IMG/VR virus record: IMGVR_UViG_3300025168_000454
Span: 1 to 28,908 of that record
Direction: 5' to 3' (one strand)
Origin: a virus
Length of the DNA: 28,908 bases
Position 1 is the first letter of the stretch; every line of letters begins with the position of its first letter. The position numbers and the translations under genes are program-made. This document shows positions 24,539-28,908 of the stretch, one piece after another. The notes beneath the pieces were generated by a model. The model was given only the letters and a program-made list of their open reading frames with translations. It ran no database searches and was not told the origin of the DNA.

Positions 24539-24955
24539 TTATTCACCACTTAATTCTGGTGGTGTTGTTTGGGTATCTCCACCAACCTGTTTAGCTACAA
24601 ATTTTATATTACCAACAGCACTACCAATAACTAAGTCATTACTCGTTCCGGGATGCTTAGTGTCTGTTATTACGTAATCACTATCTCTACTTTGGTCAGA
24701 CTCAAAGTAAAACAATCCGTAACCACCTGAGCCCGTTATATTTGCAGTTCTATTTACTAAGTACTCAGCTAAATCAGTTGAACCATCAGAGCCCTCAACG
24801 TGATTATATAACCCACCGGCAGTCTTAATTTTACCAAGAGAATCTATTGACATGTTTTGGATAAGAGAAAACTCATTATCATTTATATCCCGTGGGTCTT
24901 TTCTATTATTAGAACCACCAGACCAATCCCTAATTATATAAAAACGTTTTGGCAT
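24539..24955 (-). CDS. N-terminal part of the split tail nozzle protein, 138 aa
   Basis: It opens with RDWSGGSNNRKDPRDINDNE then FSLIQNMSIDSLGKIKTAGG, the classical N-terminus of P22 gp10-like proteins, followed by a piece equivalent to the first blade (GYGLFYFESDQ). The stop is followed three bases later by the ATG of the 994-residue protein. I read the two as one functional unit divided in two genes. TAATG links it to the endolysin gene upstream. Confidence 0.65.
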   Translation of the reverse strand: MPKRFYIIRDWSGGSNNRKDPRDINDNEFSLIQNMSIDSLGKIKTAGGLYNHVEGSDGSTDLAEYLVNRTANITGSGGYGLFYFESDQSRDSDYVITDTKHPGTSNDLVIGSAVGNIKFVAKQVGGDTQTTPPELSGE

Positions 24956-25335
24956 TAGTCACGTATCTCTATATGAACTAGGTCATCAAACCCATTATCT
25001 TTTACATCGCCATCTGAGTCCCAGTCTCCACCCCATCTTACTTTAACTCCAAGCTGTTTAGCGATACCACGAATCATTCCACCCATATAGTGAAATCCAT
25101 CTCTGTTTTCCCAATCTATTGGGTAGGGAGCTAGGTCTACAGCCTTTCCTTCCATATGCTTAGAGTACTTAACCTTTGTAGCCCCCTTAGCCAACAGCGA
25201 CTTCTGTCTTTCTTCACTACGCAATCCTTCGATTATAGTAACATCCATAATCTTGATAAGTTCATTTAAGACATTAACTAGTTTAGTGTCAACACCCTTT
25301 AATCTTTCTTTACTTTTTCTGCCGAATCTGGGCAT
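24955..25335 (-). CDS. M15-family peptidase endolysin (L-Ala-D-Glu / VanY-like), 126 aa
   Basis: Zinc ligands and catalytic residues are in place: SKHMEGKAVDLAP (His60, Asp67) and DDLVHIEI (Asp118 as base, His121), with the aromatic GGDWDSDGD before it. This is the layout of the phage T5 endolysin and the VanY/M15C group. It would cut peptide stems of peptidoglycan to lyse the host. There is no cell-wall-binding domain or signal peptide, so it likely needs a holin; candidates lie just upstream at 26190-26656. Confidence 0.9.
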   Translation of the reverse strand: MPRFGRKSKERLKGVDTKLVNVLNELIKIMDVTIIEGLRSEERQKSLLAKGATKVKYSKHMEGKAVDLAPYPIDWENRDGFHYMGGMIRGIAKQLGVKVRWGGDWDSDGDVKDNGFDDLVHIEIRD

Positions 25336-25336
25336 A

Positions 25337-25486
25337 TTATTTCCTTTTCTTTTTACGCTTTGATTTAGGAAACCCCTTCTTCATTTCACCATAAGACTTC
25401 TTACTTATCGTTGATTTCTTTTTAGTGCGACTAGTACCAGCTTTTTTACGCTTATTTATATTATGATACAATCCCTTCTTGGTCAT
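25337..25486 (-). CDS. KKGLY-type small basic protein, 49 aa
   Basis: The product MTKKGLYHNINKRKKAGTSR and the following KKKSTISKKSYGEMKKGF match a short family found in many cyanophage and marine phage genomes (KKGLYxNIxxKRK). It is about one-third Lys/Arg. The ATG 25486 overlaps the preceding stop (TAATG), and its stop lies one base before the endolysin ATG. Function is unknown; nucleic acid binding is possible from the charge. Confidence 0.75.
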   Translation of the reverse strand: MTKKGLYHNINKRKKAGTSRTKKKSTISKKSYGEMKKGFPKSKRKKKRK

Positions 25487-25668
25487 TATTTACCTACCTT
25501 TTTCATTGCTATTTTATGAGACTGAGTAAATGTTTTACCATTCTTTATAGCAGTAACCATAGACCTTAAATGTTTTGCAGTATGATGTTTCGAGTGTCTC
25601 TTCATAGAGGTTGCTTGCCTAGCAGTTATACCAGCCATAGAAACGCCTTTTATCTTTTTAATAGCCAT
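25486..25668 (-). CDS. small basic hypothetical protein, about 60 aa
   Basis: A GTG at 25677 is possible, but I choose ATG 25668, giving MAIKKIKGVSMAGITARQAT then SMKRHSKHHTAKHLRSMVTA and HKIAMKKVGK. The Lys/His-rich helix 'KRHSKHHT.KHL..M' recurs in small marine phage proteins. It lies between two other basic proteins. Function unknown. Confidence 0.65.
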   Translation of the reverse strand: MAIKKIKGVSMAGITARQATSMKRHSKHHTAKHLRSMVTAIKNGKTFTQSHKIAMKKVGK

Positions 25669-25670
25669 GA

Positions 25671-25961
25671 CTACCACTTCACCTTATCAGCCCAATAAGC
25701 CGCAGACATTGGCCCCCTAGCTATGTTTTTACCATGCCTTGCCTTAAAGGATTTACGCCTATTCTTTTGCTTTTGAGACTCACCAGCTTTAGGTTTACCA
25801 GCGGTCTTAACTCCTTGTTGACCAAAACGTATAGTCTTTACTTTTGCTCCAACCTTAGCCACAACAACGTGTGACTTCTTTGGATGACTAGGAGTTCTTT
25901 TAGGCTTGTTGAATCCAGAAACACCAGCTCGTGCAAGCCTTGAGTCTTTTTTCTTAGACAT
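25671..25961 (-). CDS. DUF5872-like basic protein, 96 aa
   Basis: The body KTIRFGQQGVKTAGKPKAGE then KNRRKSFKARHGKNIARG and MSAAYWADKVKW is the recognisable DUF5872-type pattern of phage and giant-virus proteins. The N-terminal part is Pro/Lys-rich (KPKRTPSHPKKSHVVVAK). It is highly basic, with no known activity. The upstream gene's stop and this ATG are linked by TAATATG. Confidence 0.75.
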   Translation of the reverse strand: MSKKKDSRLARAGVSGFNKPKRTPSHPKKSHVVVAKVGAKVKTIRFGQQGVKTAGKPKAGESQKQKNRRKSFKARHGKNIARGPMSAAYWADKVKW

Positions 25962-25962
25962 A

Positions 25963-26190
25963 TTATTTACCTTTAAATACGCCTGCTAATAAATCAGTAA
26001 CTATGTCCATCATTTCTTCAAAAAAGACCTGTTCTTTTTCTTCCTTAACAAATGGAATGTTGATTTTATTATTCATTTTTGTAGCTAACATATCAGAAAA
26101 CTCATCAGATTCAATATGACCCATTGCCTCTGCTTTCATTTTATCTGCTTGCTCTTCAGCTAGTTTAACTAGCATACCTTTTATATCCAT
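25963..26190 (-). CDS. small hypothetical protein, 75 aa
   Basis: The product MDIKGMLVKLAEEQADKMKA is helical and amphipathic, ending MDIVTDLLAGVFKGK, which may touch a membrane. ATG 26190 overlaps the stop of the membrane protein upstream (TAATG) and follows aagga. Not recognised. Its place suggests it is part of the lysis or membrane group. Confidence 0.6.
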   Translation of the reverse strand: MDIKGMLVKLAEEQADKMKAEAMGHIESDEFSDMLATKMNNKINIPFVKEEKEQVFFEEMMDIVTDLLAGVFKGK

Positions 26191-26336
26191 TATGATTCCT
26201 TTTTTATTTTTATTATTTTATAACTAAGATATACAATACTCATTGTAGCTACAACGCATTGTAAGAATAAATTTACCTCTGCTAAGTATATACCATAGTT
26301 AGTAAAAGATATTCCAGCTACTCTTATACTATCCAT
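26190..26336 (-). CDS. small membrane protein, holin candidate, 48 aa
   Basis: This ORF is shorter than usual thresholds but shares one-base stop-start overlaps with both neighbours (TAATG at each end). The product MDSIRVAGISFTNYGIYLAE then VNLFLQCVVATMSIVYLSYK has one long hydrophobic span (about 19-42) and a basic tail KIIKIKKES. The location just ahead of the endolysin block fits a holin or antiholin. Confidence 0.65.
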   Translation of the reverse strand: MDSIRVAGISFTNYGIYLAEVNLFLQCVVATMSIVYLSYKIIKIKKES

Positions 26337-26656
26337 TATTTACCATTCCCATTCATTCGGCTCATGATACCATCCATCCTTGATAATTGTTTTTCTAAAT
26401 CTGACATAGCTTCTATTTGAGCTTCATATCTTCTATCTCTTACAGAGTCTGAATCATTCCATCTTGCAATAAGTTTAATAATCATACCTTCCATATTTTC
26501 AATTGTTTCACTCTGTCCTCTATTCTCTATTTCAAGATTCCTTAATGACTCTTGTTGTGATTCAGATTTCTTAGATAAGGAAACTACTAGGTAAACAAAC
26601 ATAACACCCACTACCCCTATCATTCCAGCTTCCCCGTATACTGCCATAAAATCCAT
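26336..26656 (-). CDS. membrane plus coiled-coil protein, BhlA/holin-like, 106 aa
   Basis: An N-terminal span (GEAGMIGVVGVMFVYLVVSL, about 8-27) is followed by KK and a long coiled coil (SESQQESLRNLEIENRGQSE...), ending with a Met/Arg helix. This is the layout of BhlA/UviB-type holin-like proteins. It is followed by the 48-residue membrane protein. Holin function is an inference from shape and context. Confidence 0.55.
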   Translation of the reverse strand: MDFMAVYGEAGMIGVVGVMFVYLVVSLSKKSESQQESLRNLEIENRGQSETIENMEGMIIKLIARWNDSDSVRDRRYEAQIEAMSDLEKQLSRMDGIMSRMNGNGK

Positions 26657-26690
26657 TATTTACCCCCAAATGTAGTATATTTCGCACATT

Positions 26691-27008
26691 TTACTTCTTT
26701 TTCCTTTTACCCCAACTCAATGGATTTAAATTTAATTCTTTTTCGTAAAACTTTACTTTCTCTGCCAGCTCTTCTCGTTCAACCCTTTCTTCCACGATAT
26801 GTTTACCAAGTAAATCCCCAATGTTCTCATCTGCAATAACAATTTGGTTTTCAAGGTCTCGTATCCTTGTTTCAATTTGCCAGTAACCATATACCAACGC
26901 TCCAACCAATGCACAGATTTGTAATGCCCATTTAAAGTTAATAGTGATAGCCATGGAATCTCCAATGACTTCTCCTTTGTAACTTCTTGCTCCTTGATTT
27001 TCACTCAT
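26691..27008 (-). CDS. membrane-anchored coiled-coil protein, possible inner-membrane spanin, 105 aa
   Basis: Three starts are possible: TTG 27029; ATG 27008, which forms an ATGA overlap with the lipoprotein stop; and ATG 26954, with ggag five bases upstream. I list 27008; the family-like part begins at 26954 (MAITINFKWALQICALVGAL). One membrane span is followed by a coiled coil (IETRIRDLENQI ... ELAEKVKFYEKEL) and a conserved-looking end NPLSWGKRKKK. The N-in, C-out layout and the adjacent lipoprotein suggest a spanin pair, though the order is the reverse of lambda Rz/Rz1. Confidence 0.55.
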   Translation of the reverse strand: MSENQGARSYKGEVIGDSMAITINFKWALQICALVGALVYGYWQIETRIRDLENQIVIADENIGDLLGKHIVEERVEREELAEKVKFYEKELNLNPLSWGKRKKK

Positions 27009-27250
27009 TTCCTCGAAACTTCTTCCCAATCATCATGTCTATAGCACCAATTTGAGCCATCATATACTCTTCCAGAGTACCAATGAACAACAGAATCACT
27101 ACTAGTTATCTCCATAAACACTGTATTTACAGTAGTGTCTTGAGGAGTAAGCTCATAATTGGCAACGCTCCATCCTGAGGAGCAACTAGTCATGGTAAGT
27201 GTAAACAATAGGAATATTATAGCTCGTACTAACAACTTCAAAGTCTCCAT
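27005..27250 (-). CDS. small lipoprotein, possible outer-membrane spanin, 81 aa
   Basis: The N-terminus METLKLLVRAIIFLLFTLTM ends in TSC: a basic start, hydrophobic core and a lipobox (Met-Thr-Ser-Cys), so signal peptidase II should cut before the Cys near residue 23. The mature part is small and Trp/Tyr-rich (GWSVANYEL; WYSGRVYDGSNWCYRHDDW). It overlaps the TM/coiled-coil gene by ATGA. A spanin role is inferred; superinfection exclusion lipoproteins look similar. Confidence 0.55.
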   Translation of the reverse strand: METLKLLVRAIIFLLFTLTMTSCSSGWSVANYELTPQDTTVNTVFMEITSSDSVVHWYSGRVYDGSNWCYRHDDWEEVSRK

Positions 27251-27278
27251 TTTTTAATTTTTTAATTGTAAAATCCAT
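27186..27278 (-). CDS. possible nested short ORF overlapping the lipoprotein start, 30 aa
   Basis: ATG 27278 opens a frame MDFTIKKLKNGDFEVVSTSY then NIPIVYTYHD, ending inside the lipoprotein gene. The sequence has the alternating strand pattern of a real small beta domain rather than random AT-rich translation, so it may be a truncated remnant or a leader peptide. There is no ribosome site. The stretch 27279-27369 shows nothing else. Confidence 0.25.
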   Translation of the reverse strand: MDFTIKKLKNGDFEVVSTSYNIPIVYTYHD

Positions 27279-27369
27279 TTTAACACTTTTGTTTTTATAA
27301 GGTTTAATGTTCTTTTAAAAAGACCTACCTCTACTTTGCTAATTTTTCTTCTAAGCCTAGTGGTTCTCC

Positions 27370-27684
27370 TTACCCTCTGTAAGCTATGCATACCGCTGTT
27401 GAGTCTGTGTGGTTTATTATTCCGTTAAAATTGCCATATATTATTTCTCCGGGAATCAAACTAAAAAACGAACCTATATCATCCCCTATGTTTGAAGTGA
27501 CTTTTAATTTTAAAAATTCAGTAGTCCCCTCAGTGTCTTTGCCTAGTGCTTGTATAGCAATCCAAGAACCTGTATCTGGAGTAACTGTATTTGTATTATG
27601 TTCAGCTATTAAGTCAAACCCATTTTGACCAATTAAAAGATTGGCAGCTTCCTTTTCGGAATACTTATATAAACCAGTACTCAT
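27370..27684 (-). CDS. small probable structural protein, 104 aa
   Basis: The sequence is beta-rich: GSWIAIQALGKD, FLKLKVTSNIGDDIGSFFSL, IPGEIIYGNFNGI. Proteins of this size and pattern sit near head and tail genes in marine phages and may be head-decoration or adaptor proteins. It starts with TAATG on the preceding Lys-rich gene. No named family. Confidence 0.55.
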   Translation of the reverse strand: MSTGLYKYSEKEAANLLIGQNGFDLIAEHNTNTVTPDTGSWIAIQALGKDTEGTTEFLKLKVTSNIGDDIGSFFSLIPGEIIYGNFNGIINHTDSTAVCIAYRG

Positions 27685-27875
27685 TACTTAGAACCAAATA
27701 CCTTTGAGAAGAAACCTTTCTTCTTTTTGCTTCCTTTCTTAACAATCTTTTTACCTTTCTTTTTCTTCTTCTTAACTTCTTCACTACAAGCTAATTGTTC
27801 AAAATCCTTTGGATAATCTGGAGTTGCACTAGCAAATGAAAAAGCCATTATTACTGCCATTAGTTTTTTAATCAT
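27684..27875 (-). CDS. Lys-rich protein with signal-peptide-like start, 63 aa
   Basis: MIKKLMAVIMAFSFASATPD has the n-, h- and c-regions of a signal peptide with Ala-x-Ala near residues 15-17 (ASA). The remainder is dominated by Lys (KKKKKKGKKIVKKGSKKKKG). Export of a polycation would be odd in a phage; it may be periplasmic and membrane-active. The start follows aaggt. Confidence 0.55.
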   Translation of the reverse strand: MIKKLMAVIMAFSFASATPDYPKDFEQLACSEEVKKKKKKGKKIVKKGSKKKKGFFSKVFGSK

Positions 27876-27877
27876 GT

Positions 27878-28327
27878 TTATACCTTTAAGTGTTTAGATA
27901 CTTCTGTATCGCCACTCATTTGTGGAACTATCCTTGATAATAATTCCGATTTAGTTTCATCATTACCATAAACAATTCCTCGTTTATCATAGAAATCTTT
28001 TATTTCTGCTTTAGTATTTGCATCAGTAGGGTAATCTGCTTGTGTAGTAGCGACACCATTTATTATATGATGTTTACCTATTAACATTCTACCATGCCCA
28101 TCACCATGTTTTTTTGCACACTCATCAACATAGTATTCTTCAGCAACTTTAAAGCTATTTGTTTTCTTTACTACTTTACCATCTACGTCTACAAAGTATG
28201 TATATGCAGAAGGATAAGCCAAGGTTTCCGTTGTACCATCAGCATATGTCTTTACACGGGTTACACCCGGTGTTGTATTTCTATGGACTCTTACTCGATG
28301 ACCCTGACTACACCTTCTTACAATCAT
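27878..28327 (-). CDS. hypothetical protein with C-terminal HeH/LEM-like motif, 149 aa
   Basis: The N-terminal half is basic and beta-rich with MIVRRCSQGHRVRVHRN and a Tyr-rich middle. The C-terminus NTKAEIKDFYDKRGIVYGND then ETKSELLSRI has the helix-extension-helix pattern (TKAEIKdfLd.kGI.y....KaELL) found at the end of many phage head-tail adaptor and accessory proteins. Its start overlaps the upstream stop (ATGA). Function unknown. Confidence 0.6.
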   Translation of the reverse strand: MIVRRCSQGHRVRVHRNTTPGVTRVKTYADGTTETLAYPSAYTYFVDVDGKVVKKTNSFKVAEEYYVDECAKKHGDGHGRMLIGKHHIINGVATTQADYPTDANTKAEIKDFYDKRGIVYGNDETKSELLSRIVPQMSGDTEVSKHLKV

Positions 28328-28605
28328 TCTACTATTTCACCCTCTAATGTTTCTACTTCAGGCTCTAAAGCCTTCTTGAGTTCCATTACTCCTTTCTGAT
28401 GTTTTTCTACAAACACCTTTTCGCACTCTACTAATTGCTGTCTCATAAAAGCATTTGTAGCCAGTTTGTTTTGTACGTCATTAACGTGATTTTGGTACAT
28501 AGCGACTTCTCCTGCTAGTTCCCTTTGTGCATCAGTCATATCTTCGATTACATATTCTTTATTATCGAGATTCAAGACTGGCTTTTCTTTTTTGTTTTTA
28601 GCCAT
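28324..28605 (-). CDS. DUF6447-like small helical protein, 93 aa
   Basis: KPVLNLDNKEYVIEDMTDAQ then a long helical stretch (VAMYQNHVNDVQNKLATNAF) matches the marine phage family with 'pvLnf.gkeY...dLt.e...l...v..L'. Here the C-terminus is longer and acidic (ALEPEVETLEGEIVE). aaggagtc precedes ATG 28605. Function unknown. Confidence 0.65.
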   Translation of the reverse strand: MAKNKKEKPVLNLDNKEYVIEDMTDAQRELAGEVAMYQNHVNDVQNKLATNAFMRQQLVECEKVFVEKHQKGVMELKKALEPEVETLEGEIVE

Positions 28606-28630
28606 TATTGACTCCTTGTTTGTTAGTTAA

Positions 28631-28908
28631 TTAAGCATCTTCTAATGCTTTCACTTTTTTCATCAAATCTGCTATTAATGCGGTTTGGTCAACTGGTGGT
28701 TCAATATCCACCCATGCTTTCTTAGCAATAGTCTCTTCAGCCTTGATAGTGATTTCTACACCATCTGCATCTGTACCTTTGACTTCAGCGTTCTTTGCTC
28801 CAGCAGATACCCATGCTTCAAATGATTCTAAAGCAGACTTACCATCAAGTTGCGGTACTACTGCCTCGCTGTATTGTTTACGGAGTATCTCCGCTTTTAA
28901 TGTATCAG
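28631..28908 (-). CDS. acidic protein, 5' end outside the window (last 92 codons)
   Basis: The minus-strand frame is open from the window edge to TAA at 28631. The visible part has KAEILRKQYSEAVVPQLDGK, SALESFEAWVSAGAKN, a beta segment (DADGVEITIKAEE) and ends LIADLMKKVKALEDA, a helix that may be a coiled coil. Regular codon use and reading-frame length support a real gene. Not recognised. Confidence 0.6.
   Translation of the reverse strand, partial: DTLKAEILRKQYSEAVVPQLDGKSALESFEAWVSAGAKNAEVKGTDADGVEITIKAEETIAKKAWVDIEPPVDQTALIADLMKKVKALEDA

Overview
The window is a stretch of a tailed-phage genome, strongly AT-rich. The phage is most likely marine and podovirus-like. Three things point that way: a P22 gp10-like tail nozzle next to very large internal-virion-type proteins, no tape measure or tail tube in view, and several small families I know mainly from marine and cyanobacterial phages (KKGLY-type basic protein, DUF5872-like, DUF6447-like, Gly-Gly motif virion proteins, a 66-residue repeat typical of marine phage structural proteins). 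Clear Shine-Dalgarno sites argue against a Bacteroidetes host. No terminase, portal, capsid or DNA polymerase is visible; they are presumably outside the window.

The plus strand, 1-11879, is the early/replication arm. It opens with the 3' end of an MSMEG_6728/pyrimidine-dimer glycosylase-like gene. A compact island follows (451-5257) that I consider the most unusual content: two different putative amidoligases (glutamine-synthetase-like COOH-NH2 ligases), each carrying treble-clef/LIM-like zinc ribbons, flanking a class II glutamine amidotransferase with the same type of ribbon at its C-terminus, plus small partner ORFs. Next is a recombination cassette (5238-8100): a RecB/Cas4-like PD-(D/E)XK exonuclease with a probable Fe-S cluster, a Rad52-like annealing protein and an SSB-like protein, with several small proteins between. 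A short region (8716-9240) holds a GC-rich hairpin, two tiny genes and a candidate three-way-junction RNA. The arm ends with an Hjc-like nuclease, two small zinc-motif proteins and a DnaB-like helicase.

The minus strand, 28908-11876, is the late arm, transcribed toward the early arm. In transcription order it has small virion or accessory proteins, a lipoprotein and transmembrane/coiled-coil proteins that look like a lysis set, three small Lys-rich proteins, an M15 peptidase endolysin, a tail nozzle protein split over two ORFs, a probable fibre or tail-appendage protein, two Gly-Gly motif virion proteins, a coiled-coil protein, a 1241-residue ejection-type protein, and lastly a 304-residue protein with an ADP-ribosyltransferase-like core. 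Late genes are stitched together by stop-start junctions of the form TAATG.

The two arms meet tail to tail with a 4-base overlap of stop codons and no terminator between them. No gap without a gene exceeds 300 bases. I saw no tRNA, CRISPR array, insertion sequence or integrase.
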